From positions 992,001 through 1,056,000 of the forward strand of contig CAVWAP010000001.1 in the NCBI GenBank assembly GCA_963753055.1: DNA of 64,000 bases, written 5' to 3'. The stretch's first letter is position 1, and the number at the start of each line of letters is the position of its first letter. The translations under genes and the position numbers were made by a program. Positions 18,658-27,753 of the stretch are shown one piece after another. The notes below the pieces were generated by a model. The model saw nothing but the letters and a program-made list of their open reading frames with translations, did not search any database and had not been told where the DNA came from. This DNA is from JAUWGC01 sp963753055 (GTDB taxonomy: Bacteria; Bacteroidota; Bacteroidia; Bacteroidales; B18-G4).

Positions 18658-19905
18658 TTAATTACTATTAAATTTACTTGTGATATCTTCTATGCTAAGG
18701 CCAAATAATTCCTGAATTATTGGTTCGAGGTCTGGGTTATCTCCTTCAAAATGAAATACTTTTTGTGTATGTGTAATACTTTCACCAATTCCCAATTCCG
18801 CTCCGGGAGATGAAGTTTCAATCTCATAAAAGGGTCCCATTATGGATCCATCTTCCACAGGGCCGTCATTATATGAATTTACTACATCCCCATTATAGGG
18901 ATCTTCTTGTTCCCCCCAATTGCTATTTACGTAAGGGCTATCTGTTTCGGGCTTATTGTACCAGAGCACTGTCAACATCTTCTTCGCGGAGTCATAACTC
19001 CCACATATGTTTTTAGCACGCTCTTTCGGAACACCAATTTTACTTCTGAAAGCGCCATCAATCTTAAAGTAAATCACACCATTTTCAGTACTTAATCGTT
19101 CAGGCGGAACTTTTCCAAAATACTCATCATTGACAACAGGAACATCTTTCAGGTCAATATTCTCATTATAGGGAATGAATACTGTTACTGTTGGTGAGGG
19201 CGTAAACATGCAAAGCATCCAAACTGAAAGGAGTCCTTTTTCCCTTGTCCATGCACTATCAGCCTCATTGGTAAGTATATTGTTAGTCTGGTAAGCTACG
19301 GCTTTTACATTACCACTAAGTTCAATCCCCAGGTCCCTTTCGATATCATCATAATTTAGCAATGTGACTTCCCGCCTAACATTCAGATTAAATGCTGTTC
19401 CTGAGGCATTTATCAGCCTGGAAGACTTTTGCATTAACACCGTATTGTTGGTCTTTTCTGTTACAGGATATGCATCAGTATCAATGAAAGCAGGCACGCG
19501 CCAGTTATCAAAAACCTGCTCAGCTCCTTGATCGAAATACAATGAGTAGGCACCGCCTTCCGGGCCCAGCCAAAATCGTTCTTCGCCACCATAGACATTA
19601 AATTGTTTGCTTACAATTCCCTCATTGATGAATTGATAATTGATCCAGCCATAACTATTACCATTATTCCCACTTGCAGTAGATGTCATAATTCGTCCCT
19701 GCCAGCCAGGCACTACTATTATTCTCGATAATCCATCGCTACCGGTAAGTTCGACATATTGAACTTTGTGCTGGCTCAAGAACTGCGCATCATAGCCATA
19801 TGATCCCTTTTTCATAACATCATCTTTTTGGTTACAGGTAAATAATATTGAAGTTATTACAAGTAAGACCAATGTCTTAACGGAAGAATCCAGTTTTGAA
19901 ATCAT
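18658..19905 (-). CDS. DUF6786-like lipoprotein, mutarotase-like fold
   Basis: A 415-residue protein from the ATG at 19905; upstream codons overlap fucI and are not needed. The N-terminus is a lipoprotein signal (VLLVITSILFTCNQ) with the lipobox Cys around residue 25, so it is tethered to a membrane facing the periplasm. The body is beta-rich with repeated aromatic/glycine motifs such as GGEERFWLGPEGG and GPFYEIETSSPG, the pattern of the DUF6786 family, which resembles galactose mutarotases. It may convert sugar anomers before uptake by the FucP-like permease encoded 2 bp downstream. No enzyme activity is proven for the family as far as I know. Confidence 0.65.
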   Translation of the reverse strand: MISKLDSSVKTLVLLVITSILFTCNQKDDVMKKGSYGYDAQFLSQHKVQYVELTGSDGLSRIIVVPGWQGRIMTSTASGNNGNSYGWINYQFINEGIVSKQFNVYGGEERFWLGPEGGAYSLYFDQGAEQVFDNWRVPAFIDTDAYPVTEKTNNTVLMQKSSRLINASGTAFNLNVRREVTLLNYDDIERDLGIELSGNVKAVAYQTNNILTNEADSAWTREKGLLSVWMLCMFTPSPTVTVFIPYNENIDLKDVPVVNDEYFGKVPPERLSTENGVIYFKIDGAFRSKIGVPKERAKNICGSYDSAKKMLTVLWYNKPETDSPYVNSNWGEQEDPYNGDVVNSYNDGPVEDGSIMGPFYEIETSSPGAELGIGESITHTQKVFHFEGDNPDLEPIIQELFGLSIEDITSKFNSN

Positions 19906-19916
19906 ATTGCTGATAA

Positions 19917-21677
19917 TTAATACAAAGGGCCTAAAACCTCGCATGCACGGTAGTCTGACCCCTCAGGGTCCATGCCAAAGCTGTTCCAATACGTTGGTCT
20001 GAATATTTGTTCATCATCGACATTATGCATGCAGACGGGAATGCGCATCATCGACGCAAGTGTTATCAGGTCAGCGCCGATATGCCCATAAGAAAAGGAC
20101 CCATGGTTGGCACCCCAGCTATTCATTACACTGTATACATTTTTAAAATTGCCTTTACCTGTCAGGCGTGGGACAAACCAGGTTGTTGGCCATGTTTTGT
20201 CAGTCCTGTCATCAAGTACTTTATGGGAATCTTCATCAAGCTCAGCACTCCACCCTTCAGCCAGCTGCAATACAGGGCCAATACCTTTGGTATAATTAAT
20301 ACGACAGAGTGTGATTGGCATTCCACCTTTCGACAGGTATTTGGACGAATAGCCTCCTCCACGGAAATATCCGAGGGAAGCCGGGTACCATGTGGTAGCG
20401 TCCAGGCATTTATTAACCTCATTTGCAGTTATTTCCCATGACGGTTTCATCACAGGCTTGCCATTTCTTTCACAGGCACCGGTGCCATCCAGCGATGCAG
20501 ATCCTGAATTGATCAGATGTATCATACCCTGCTCGATGAGGCCATCTGCAACTTTGCCCGTCACTCTTTCAATAGCCTCCGGACTCCAATAGGTGCGCAC
20601 ATCAGCAAACACCTGTGCAGTGCCTGTAAGTAAATGTCCGAATAACATTGAAATCCCATTGAGGGTATCGTTTTCCGTAGCTACGATGAATGCCTTTCTG
20701 ATTCCATTCCAGTCGAAGGATGAGTTTAATATTGCCTCGCTGAAATCCCCATTGGGCATAAAGTCGGTCCATTGCCTTTGTCCCTGGAACCCCATGGCAA
20801 TTGCGTTATGGCCATTAGCCTCTTCACCGTAACCTAAGCTTTTAAGTTTTGGGTTTCCAATCATCAGATCCCTGAAGATGATGGTCATTTTAACCACTGT
20901 TTCCCATATCTGGTCAGCTTCCTCCCTTGATCTCCTGAGCTCGGGCGGATTTTGATCTTCACCTTCATTACAATTTTCTTTTGTCCATTGCAGAGCCTTT
21001 TTAAATTCCTCCTGGTCGAAGATATTTTGTTCCAATCGTCGGATTACTTCACTCATATCCACATATTCATTCCGCATACCCAGGTAATCCTGAAAGAAAT
21101 CTTCCTGAACGATGCACCCCGCAATGCCCATGGATACACTGCCTAATGAGAGATAAGACTTGCCTTTCATAGTGGCAACTGACAAGCCGGCCTTTGCAAA
21201 CCTGATGAGCTTCTTTTGCACATCTTCAGGGATGCTTCTGTCGTCAGCATCCTGGACATCTTTTCCATAAATACCAAATGCCGGGATCCCCTTTTGATTA
21301 TGAGCTGCAAGGGCAGCAGCCAGATAAACTGCTCCCGGCCTTTCGGTTCCATTAAATCCCCAAATTGCTTGTGGAATAGTCTTATCGTTAAAGATGGTCT
21401 CTGTCCCGTAGCACCAGCAAGGTGTTACAGATATTACCACACCAACACCCTCTTTGGCAAATTTATCTGCACAGGCTGCGGCTTCAGTCACACCACCGAT
21501 AGTTGTATCAGCAATGACGCATTCAACAGTATTGCCATCGGCATACTTAATATTTGTTCTTAAAAGTGCTTTAAGACTACTGGCCATATTCATTGTTTGC
21601 TTTTCCAGTGATTCTCTCACACCTATTCTCCCTTCGCGTCCGTCAATAATTGGACGGATCCCGATTTTTGCATTCAT
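19917..21677 (-). CDS. fucI: L-fucose isomerase
   Basis: Interconverts L-fucose and L-fuculose with Mn2+ in the cytoplasm, the first step of fucose breakdown. The 586-residue length matches FucI. It begins with IGIRPIIDGREGRIGVRESLE, contains the AIWGFNGTERPGAVYLAA segment with the catalytic Glu, and LGYGEEANGHNAIAMGFQGQRQWTD, where metal ligands lie; the C-terminus has WGANHGSFSYGHIGADL with the metal-binding His. It is the first dedicated fucose gene of the operon, 11 bp ahead of the DUF6786 lipoprotein and 10 bp after the lipocalin-like gene. Identification is secure. Confidence 0.93.
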   Translation of the reverse strand: MNAKIGIRPIIDGREGRIGVRESLEKQTMNMASSLKALLRTNIKYADGNTVECVIADTTIGGVTEAAACADKFAKEGVGVVISVTPCWCYGTETIFNDKTIPQAIWGFNGTERPGAVYLAAALAAHNQKGIPAFGIYGKDVQDADDRSIPEDVQKKLIRFAKAGLSVATMKGKSYLSLGSVSMGIAGCIVQEDFFQDYLGMRNEYVDMSEVIRRLEQNIFDQEEFKKALQWTKENCNEGEDQNPPELRRSREEADQIWETVVKMTIIFRDLMIGNPKLKSLGYGEEANGHNAIAMGFQGQRQWTDFMPNGDFSEAILNSSFDWNGIRKAFIVATENDTLNGISMLFGHLLTGTAQVFADVRTYWSPEAIERVTGKVADGLIEQGMIHLINSGSASLDGTGACERNGKPVMKPSWEITANEVNKCLDATTWYPASLGYFRGGGYSSKYLSKGGMPITLCRINYTKGIGPVLQLAEGWSAELDEDSHKVLDDRTDKTWPTTWFVPRLTGKGNFKNVYSVMNSWGANHGSFSYGHIGADLITLASMMRIPVCMHNVDDEQIFRPTYWNSFGMDPEGSDYRACEVLGPLY

Positions 21678-21687
21678 ATCGTTGATT

Positions 21688-22185
21688 TTAATTTTTTATC
21701 CATTTAACTCTCAATGTAGTGTTCTCATTTTCTACCGTCGTAAGGATCAATGTGTCCCCACTGAAAATATACCATCGTTGAACTGTCGTATTCCATAGGT
21801 TAGGGTTGGAGTGAGAAATGCGGGCATGCTCAACTTTCTTCTCATCTTCAATCACCTTGTATTTAGCAAAATAAACATATGATTGGGTGCGGTATTTAAG
21901 CTCATCAAGGGATACTGTATCGATGAAATCATGAAAGATTATGTCAGTGTTCTGATAACCTCTTGAGGTTAAATGTACGGCCATGTTATCAGTACCATCA
22001 TAAAGTATATATCCTTGAAGCCCATCCCTAAAAACTTTCCATTCCCCTGTTGTTGAATCCTTTTGCTCCAGAATATATAGTTTCCATAAGCCGGTAAATC
22101 TATTTTTGTCAGTAGTCTTTGATTCCTGCAGGCCACATCCTGCAAACAGAATAATAATGATGATAATGATACTTGCATACCTCAT
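21688..22185 (-). CDS. Small lipoprotein with a lipocalin-like domain
   Basis: A 165-residue protein with an Ile-rich signal segment and lipobox ending in LFAGCGL, so Cys17 should be lipidated. The rest is a short beta-barrel pattern (FTGLWKLYILEQ, GLQGYILYDGTDNMAVHL, NTTVQRWYIFSGDTLIL, TLRVKWIKN) that matches the lipocalin-like group in which the GxW motif opens the barrel. Proteins of this type bind small molecules, but no ligand can be inferred. It lies 10 bp ahead of fucI and 2 bp after csaA, so it is very likely in the same transcript. Confidence 0.65.
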   Translation of the reverse strand: MRYASIIIIIIILFAGCGLQESKTTDKNRFTGLWKLYILEQKDSTTGEWKVFRDGLQGYILYDGTDNMAVHLTSRGYQNTDIIFHDFIDTVSLDELKYRTQSYVYFAKYKVIEDEKKVEHARISHSNPNLWNTTVQRWYIFSGDTLILTTVENENTTLRVKWIKN

Positions 22186-22187
22186 AG

Positions 22188-22526
22188 TTAGCCTAATTTT
22201 GCTCCATTTGGAGAATTTTGTTCTGGGATGGCCAAAACAACAGCCCCATCTTCTCTTGTAAACCCTGTAAGCAGGAATTCTGACATGAAGGGCCCGATCT
22301 GCTTGGGCGGGAAGTTGATCACACCGATGATTTGTTTATTTAGGAGATCCTCTATGGTGTAAATATCGGTAACCTGTGCACTCGATTTCTTGATACCAAT
22401 TTCACTTCCAAAATCAACAGTTACAATGTAGGCTGGCTTTCTGGCTTCGGGGAATTCTTTGACATCAATGATGGTTCCAACCCGTATTTCAACATTTTCA
22501 AATTCGTTCCAGGTAATTTCTTTCAT
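22188..22526 (-). CDS. csaA: CsaA-type tRNA-binding domain protein
   Basis: A 112-residue protein consisting of a single OB-fold tRNA-binding domain. FENVEIRVGTIIDVKEFPEARKPAYI is the family's opening, and VINFPPKQIGPFMSEFLLTGF is its core; the same domain occurs at the C-terminus of MetRS and in Arc1p. CsaA has been described as a chaperone-like and tRNA-binding homodimer; its cellular job is unclear. The length is exactly that of the family. It is the first gene of the run leading into fucI, which looks like co-location rather than a pathway link. A 46-bp gap separates it from the DUF2079 gene. Confidence 0.85.
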   Translation of the reverse strand: MKEITWNEFENVEIRVGTIIDVKEFPEARKPAYIVTVDFGSEIGIKKSSAQVTDIYTIEDLLNKQIIGVINFPPKQIGPFMSEFLLTGFTREDGAVVLAIPEQNSPNGAKLG

Positions 22527-22572
22527 TCAGCGGAGGTGTTAATCTTTGCTGGTATTTACAATTTTAAAGTTA

Positions 22573-24039
22573 TTAATTTTTTTTCAGGATTGTCAGGAAA
22601 TCACTTTGGTAATGGACTTTCCATGTTGAAAATTCTTCCAGCCCCCTGGTAAGTACTTCAAAGTCATGCCTGTCCATGGGGTAAGTATCTTCAAAACTTG
22701 AGTATACTATGTATTCAGCATCTTTAATGATTGGAAATTGATAAATATGATCTCTAAGGGCGAGGTGAGGAAGAAATTGTGATTGAGCAGATACTATCGC
22801 ATCTTTTGGTAAACTTGAGAGCAGATCATGAACCATTGTTACATCATAGTCCCTTGAATAATGAGAAGCCTTGTAAAGCCTGATTTTTGTTTTGTTGGTG
22901 AATATAACTGTATTGTCCATTATGCGAATAGTGCAAGCCAGGGCAGCGACCAATACTACTATTGTTGTCCAGTATGCAATTCTTTTGCTTTTAAATGATG
23001 AGATTGATGAAAAGACTCCAACGGCCAGTATAGGTGCAAACTCAATACTGTATTGCCCGCCAATACCCCACATCATGTAATTATCATGAAATAATTTCTG
23101 GAAATAAACAGGGATCAGCATTATAAGATATTGTGGCTTGCGAAGCAGAAGAGGTAACCCTGATATTAATACTAAAATATGTAATTCAGCTTTAACATAA
23201 TCCCCTGAAGGATGGCCGGTATGGTTTACAAACAGTGTCTTTATTGATTCAACAGGATGACTGATCAACCCGAAAAGTGAATCAAACGGACCTTCTCCAA
23301 GGATGGCATACTGAAAATGCGGATAGGTATTGCTATTTGCTAAAGCTGGCATGATCAATGATGTGATCGTGACAAAGTATGCAAGGCAAATAAGGGCAGC
23401 TGCCAGGCTATAATTTCTCAATAATTTGTCCTTTCTGTATTCAAAAACTAATCCTAAACAAATAAAAGCCATCCATAAGGATGTGTTCTCTTTTGAAACG
23501 AGGATAAGAAAAAGCAGAATACTCGCAGATATGATTTTCCTTCCTTTAAAATAATAGAAAAGCCAGGGAACAAGTGTTGCAGCGATTACATTACTGTGAT
23601 AATCATTGGATACCGCTGAAAAGACACCAAAAAACAGATAGAAAAATACAGCAGCTGGCAGGGCCAGGTTATTGGTGTTTTCAGAGCTGCGGAAGTATTT
23701 ATAAACTCCAAGGCCACCCAGCAGGATAAAGAAAATCTGAATGATTAGTAAGGTGTAGCTTCCGAAAAGGAGAGATAGAGGGGAAAAAATGATCAGGTAA
23801 AGATCAAAATGGTCGGCAAGCAGGTTCTCAGCTGTAACCTTGAACACAGTGCTGTCATTCCATTGAAAGTGAATATAGTCGTAGAGCGCGTTTGTGTATA
23901 ATCCAAGGTCCAGCGCATATGTCCTGAAATTATAGTGATTTACAAAGGAGATAAGACAATAGATCACACAAAATGCAACAGTGACTATGATAAAATACTT
24001 GTCTTTCCTGCAATTCATTGGTTCCCGACTATGCTGCAA
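22573..24039 (-). CDS. DUF2079 family polytopic membrane protein
   Basis: 488 residues with about ten membrane helices. The opening loop FRTYALDLGLYTNALYDYIHFQW is the DUF2079 signature (the Asp-Leu-Gly stretch after helix 1), and NDYHSNVIAATLVPWLFYYF follows a later helix. DUF2079 proteins look like GT-C glycosyltransferases but the substrate is unknown. The C-terminus is a soluble segment ending near KVHYQSDFLTILKK. It precedes csaA by 46 bp on the same strand and lies 94 bp after the helicase gene. It is the third large GT-C-like membrane protein in the first 25 kb of the window. Confidence 0.78.
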   Translation of the reverse strand: MQHSREPMNCRKDKYFIIVTVAFCVIYCLISFVNHYNFRTYALDLGLYTNALYDYIHFQWNDSTVFKVTAENLLADHFDLYLIIFSPLSLLFGSYTLLIIQIFFILLGGLGVYKYFRSSENTNNLALPAAVFFYLFFGVFSAVSNDYHSNVIAATLVPWLFYYFKGRKIISASILLFLILVSKENTSLWMAFICLGLVFEYRKDKLLRNYSLAAALICLAYFVTITSLIMPALANSNTYPHFQYAILGEGPFDSLFGLISHPVESIKTLFVNHTGHPSGDYVKAELHILVLISGLPLLLRKPQYLIMLIPVYFQKLFHDNYMMWGIGGQYSIEFAPILAVGVFSSISSFKSKRIAYWTTIVVLVAALACTIRIMDNTVIFTNKTKIRLYKASHYSRDYDVTMVHDLLSSLPKDAIVSAQSQFLPHLALRDHIYQFPIIKDAEYIVYSSFEDTYPMDRHDFEVLTRGLEEFSTWKVHYQSDFLTILKKN

Positions 24040-24132
24040 GATAGTGAAGTTTATAAAACTACAAATATCTTAGGGGAATCATTTACTGTTAATTGGTTTG
24101 GAAGAAAGGGTGAATCTGTTGCGAGATAATGC

Positions 24133-25821
24133 TTATCGCCTTTTTTTCTTTGTCTGATGTTTTTTCGGCCCTCTTTCCTGGGATATGGAGACCTTAAAAG
24201 ATTTTCCTTCATAAGTCCCTGATTCAATCTTTGGTAAGATAATAGAAGATTTTTTATCATCTATCTCAAAAAATGAAAAGCTTGGATGAATTTCGATTCT
24301 TCCGATATGTTGGCTTGCAATACCTGTCTCATTGCAAATCAGCCTTACCAGGGCTCCTTTATTCATGTTTTGCTTCTCACCTAAATTGATATAAAACCTC
24401 TTACCAGGATCATTCAGATTTCTGTTTAGCTTTCCGCCTTTTTTGTCTGTGCTTCTTCCACTTTTATCCGTACTTCTTCCACCTGTACTTTTTTCCTGAT
24501 TTGCATTCAGGTTACCGGTACCTTTATAATAACTAAGGAAAGTGTTTAATTCGGTGGAGATGAACTTCATCAGAATCTCTTCGGTGGGAATATCTTTCAG
24601 TTTCTTGTAAATAACATGCCAGTAACGTTCAATGGCTTCATCATCCACTGGAGTCTTGGCTACCTTATCCATCAGGGCATACATTTGCTTCTCACAAATA
24701 TCTTCTGCATTAGGGATCCTTGTATATTCAATCTTTTCCCCGACAATCTTTTCGATCTGGTTGATCTTTCTCATCTCCCTGGTGTTGATAAGGGAGATGG
24801 ATATTCCTGACCTCCCGGCACGGGCAGTCCGGCCACTTCTATGAGTATAGTATTCCACCTCATCAGGGAGGTTGTAATGGATGACATGGCTAATGTTTTC
24901 CACGTCTATGCCTCTTGCTGCTACATCGGTGGCAACCAGCACCCTGGCTGTTCTTTCCCTGAATTTCTTCATGGCAGCATCTCTTTGCGCCTGTGAGAGG
25001 TCACCATGCAGGGCAACAACATTATATCCTTCCTTCTCCAGTTTTTCAGAGATAGACCCGGTCTCTCTTCTTGTTCTGCAAAAGATCAGTCCATAGATAT
25101 CCGGATAATAATCAAGAATTCTTTTGAGCGCATAATACCGGTCTCTTTCCTTCATCATACAGTAGCGATGATTGATGTTTATTGCCGGACTGTTTTGTTT
25201 GCCCACGAGGATTTCAATGGGGTTCTCCATATAATTTTGCGCAATACGCCTTACCTCTTTCGGCATGGTAGCAGAGAATAACCAGGTTCTTTTATTGTCT
25301 GGAGTCTTTTCCAGGATGGCATCAATATCCTCTTTAAATCCCATGTTGAGCATTTCATCGGCTTCATCCAGGATGAGTCTCTGTACAGAACCAAGTTTTA
25401 CAACCTTACGTTTAATCAGGTCAAGTAGCCTGCCAGGTGTGGCTACTATTATCTGTGCACCTTGTTTCACCCTTCGGATTTGATCAACAATGCTTGCACC
25501 ACCGTATACAGGTAAAATGTTATGGCTCTTTTTAAAATATGCAAAGGCCTCCAGGTCCTTTGTTATCTGCATACATAATTCCCTTGTCGGGCATATGACC
25601 AATCCCTGGGTATCCCGGCTGTTAAAATCAGTATACTGTATAAGGGGTAAACCATAAGCTGCGGTTTTACCGGTTCCTGTTTGGGCCAGGCCAACAAAAT
25701 CTTCTAAACCGGATGAGAGAATGGGGATTGTCTTTTCCTGAATTTCAGAAGGGGTTTTATACCCTAATTTTTCGACTGCCAGGAGTAAATCCTCTTGGAG
25801 TCCTAAGTCCTTAAATTTCAT
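24133..25821 (-). CDS. DEAD-box ATP-dependent RNA helicase with C-terminal RNA-binding domain
   Basis: A 562-residue RNA helicase of the CsdA/DbpA group, acting in ribosome assembly or mRNA unwinding. Visible motifs in order: Q motif around residues 3-27, AQTGTGKTAAYG (motif I), PTRELCMQ (Ia), LDEADEML (II), FSATMP (III), LIFCRTR (IV), VATDVAARGIDV (V) and HRSGRTARAG (VI). After a Lys/Gly/Ser-rich linker with two SGRSTDKSG-like repeats near residue 450, the C-terminal 80 residues match the DbpA-type RNA-binding fold, and the protein ends in a very basic tail. Start ATG 25821 is preceded by a good Bacteroidetes promoter, so this gene is likely transcribed on its own. Confidence 0.93.
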   Translation of the reverse strand: MKFKDLGLQEDLLLAVEKLGYKTPSEIQEKTIPILSSGLEDFVGLAQTGTGKTAAYGLPLIQYTDFNSRDTQGLVICPTRELCMQITKDLEAFAYFKKSHNILPVYGGASIVDQIRRVKQGAQIIVATPGRLLDLIKRKVVKLGSVQRLILDEADEMLNMGFKEDIDAILEKTPDNKRTWLFSATMPKEVRRIAQNYMENPIEILVGKQNSPAININHRYCMMKERDRYYALKRILDYYPDIYGLIFCRTRRETGSISEKLEKEGYNVVALHGDLSQAQRDAAMKKFRERTARVLVATDVAARGIDVENISHVIHYNLPDEVEYYTHRSGRTARAGRSGISISLINTREMRKINQIEKIVGEKIEYTRIPNAEDICEKQMYALMDKVAKTPVDDEAIERYWHVIYKKLKDIPTEEILMKFISTELNTFLSYYKGTGNLNANQEKSTGGRSTDKSGRSTDKKGGKLNRNLNDPGKRFYINLGEKQNMNKGALVRLICNETGIASQHIGRIEIHPSFSFFEIDDKKSSIILPKIESGTYEGKSFKVSISQERGPKKHQTKKKRR

Positions 25822-25838
25822 ATATTTGAATTAGCCGG

Positions 25839-25867
25839 CAAAGGTACAACAATCTCCGGACTGGCAA
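25839..25867 (-). promoter_or_regulatory. Bacteroidetes-type promoter for the helicase gene
   Basis: On the minus strand a TTG (complement of 25865-25867) is followed after exactly 18 bases by TACCTTTG (complement of 25839-25846). This matches the Bacteroidetes major sigma consensus TTTG-N19-21-TAnnTTTG closely. It puts transcription start about 10 bases before the helicase ATG. Confidence 0.6.
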
Positions 25868-25913
25868 CCAAAAAAGAATGATCATTGGCCATTCTACATT
25901 GCCCATGTATGGA

Positions 25914-26591
25914 TTAGGTGATGTATTTTCGAATTTTGTCGATGGGAAATGGTTTTCCATGTCCCGGGTATATTGTCTTGGCATTGTTATCCAATAGAAT
26001 TTTCCAGCTTTTTTTTAATTGACTTATATCTTCTGCATATATAGGCAGGCTGGGCCTGGTGGTAAAAGGAAGACGGTTATGAGCCATGCAGCCTACAAAT
26101 GCATCTCCGGAATCCAATACAACACTTATTGAACCTTGTGTGTGCCCGGGAGTGTGTACTACTTTTCCATCAATTCCAAAATCATTTAACAAAAACGCAT
26201 TGCTGTCGAGAACTATATCTGCCTTTGCCTGTTCAAATTTTAATATTTTTTGGACCAGTGGGCTAAATAGAAAATGAGATATTTTACCCCATCTGGTAAC
26301 TCCTGGTGGCCAGTTAAATATTCCTTCTTCCAGGTTTTTTCTGTCTTTCTCATGGATTACAAGCTTTGCTCCGGTCAATTTTTGTAAGTCTTTTGAAGAA
26401 CCTACATGATCAAAATCCCCATGCGTGAGGATAATCAATTTTATATCTTCTGGTTGAATAGAAAACTGCTTAAAGTGTTTTAGAAATGTTCTTACCTGCT
26501 TTGGCTGACCTGCATCAACCATAATGGCATTGTTGTTTGCTTTGATGATATAGCAATTGTTTATGCCAGACCTGATTATGAAAATTTTCAT
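25914..26591 (-). CDS. MBL-fold metallo-hydrolase
   Basis: A 225-residue metallo-beta-lactamase-fold enzyme from the ATG at 26591 (MKIFIIRSG); the frame extends 46 codons up, but that part overlaps the start of the divergent cyclase gene. Zinc ligands are evident: ILTHGDFDHVGS (HxHxDH variant, here THGDFDH), VVHTPGHTQGSI, the Asp of SGDAFVGC, and a final His in YPGHGKP. The first His of the HxHxDH motif is followed by Gly rather than the typical second His, so it reads HGDFDH, as in many glyoxalase II-like members. Substrate unknown; it may be a thioesterase or hydrolase. Its start is 43 bp from the plus-strand cyclase start. Confidence 0.85.
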   Translation of the reverse strand: MKIFIIRSGINNCYIIKANNNAIMVDAGQPKQVRTFLKHFKQFSIQPEDIKLIILTHGDFDHVGSSKDLQKLTGAKLVIHEKDRKNLEEGIFNWPPGVTRWGKISHFLFSPLVQKILKFEQAKADIVLDSNAFLLNDFGIDGKVVHTPGHTQGSISVVLDSGDAFVGCMAHNRLPFTTRPSLPIYAEDISQLKKSWKILLDNNAKTIYPGHGKPFPIDKIRKYIT

Positions 26592-26634
26592 ATTCATAGA
26601 ATTTATATCTTTATAAATATAATAAAAAATAACA

Positions 26635-27753
26635 GTGATGAAGCATAAATTGGAACACACCAGGATCAAGCTCAAACCAAAAATCCGCAATATGCTTAAT
26701 GAATGGCTGTTTATTATTGTCGCTATCACATCGATGATGTACTTATATTATTTCTTCTCCTGGTGGGCTCTTACAGATTACCTGGCACCTAATATTTTTG
26801 ATGAATATATGGATTCCGGTTATGCTTACCTTGAGATTCTCCTGCAGGGTATCCTATTCGGTATCATGTTTGGATTGATTAATCTAATAACTGACAATAC
26901 TCGGATAGGCAGAAAATCTTTTGGAGCAATCATTATCATTAAAACCATATTATATACTGTTGCCGTTTCCTTATCTCAAATGGCAGTTTATGCGATATAT
27001 CACATATTTAGCCTGGTGCCAATAGAACTGTTGCAGGCAATGAGTGGCCAGTTGTCAATGAAATTTATAATTTCAATGAGTGTCTACTTCATGTTTGTGA
27101 TATTGCTGATCAATCTTCTTTTACAGATTAACAGAAAATTTGGCTATGGTGTGTTGTTCCATATGTTAACAGGCAAATACCACAAACCCCGCAAGGAGCA
27201 AAGAATATTTATGTTCCTTGACATGAAGGATTCTACCGGTAATGCAGAACGACTGGGACATTATAAATATAGCCGGCTCATCCAAAGTTGCATACATGAT
27301 CTCACAGATCTGATCATCCGCTACAAGGCCCATGTATATCAATATGTGGGTGATGAAATAGTGCTCACATGGCCTACTTCAAAGGGTATAAAAGATTTGA
27401 ATTGCATTAACCTGTTTTATGCTTTCGAACAAAGATTAAAAGACAAAGGGGATTATTACAAAAAGAATTTTAACGCCATTCCTGAGTTTAAAGCCGGTTT
27501 GTCGGAAGGAACAATTACAGTTACCGAAGTTGGTGATATAAAGCGCGAGATTGCCTATCATGGTGAAGTCCTGCACACAGCAGCCAGACTCGAAAAAATG
27601 TGCAATAACCTAAAGAAGAGTGTATTGATTACCCAAAATATTGTATCTCACTTTCCTGCTGAAAATGGCTTTGACAAGGAATTTATGGGTGAATTCCAAT
27701 TAAGGGGAAAAGAGCAGAAGGAAAAAGTATTTGGTGTCTTTAGAGTAGCTTGA
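26635..27753 (+). CDS. Membrane-bound class III nucleotide cyclase, divergent active site
   Basis: 372 residues: four predicted membrane helices in residues 25-165, a short linker with GKYHKPRKEQRIFMF, then a cyclase catalytic domain. Metal-binding Asp residues are present in FLDMKDST and YVGDEIVL. The motif that usually holds the transition-state Asn (GDxxN..AR) reads GEVLHTAAR, so His replaces Asn, while the Arg is kept. The base-selecting position that is Asp or Thr in adenylyl or Cys in guanylyl cyclases appears to be Ala (REIAYHG), so the product cannot be assumed to be cAMP. Its closest relative in the window is the cyclase at 29679, which has the same architecture. Its 3' end overlaps the convergent TPR-cyclase by 14 bp. 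Confidence 0.85.
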   Translation: MMKHKLEHTRIKLKPKIRNMLNEWLFIIVAITSMMYLYYFFSWWALTDYLAPNIFDEYMDSGYAYLEILLQGILFGIMFGLINLITDNTRIGRKSFGAIIIIKTILYTVAVSLSQMAVYAIYHIFSLVPIELLQAMSGQLSMKFIISMSVYFMFVILLINLLLQINRKFGYGVLFHMLTGKYHKPRKEQRIFMFLDMKDSTGNAERLGHYKYSRLIQSCIHDLTDLIIRYKAHVYQYVGDEIVLTWPTSKGIKDLNCINLFYAFEQRLKDKGDYYKKNFNAIPEFKAGLSEGTITVTEVGDIKREIAYHGEVLHTAARLEKMCNNLKKSVLITQNIVSHFPAENGFDKEFMGEFQLRGKEQKEKVFGVFRVA

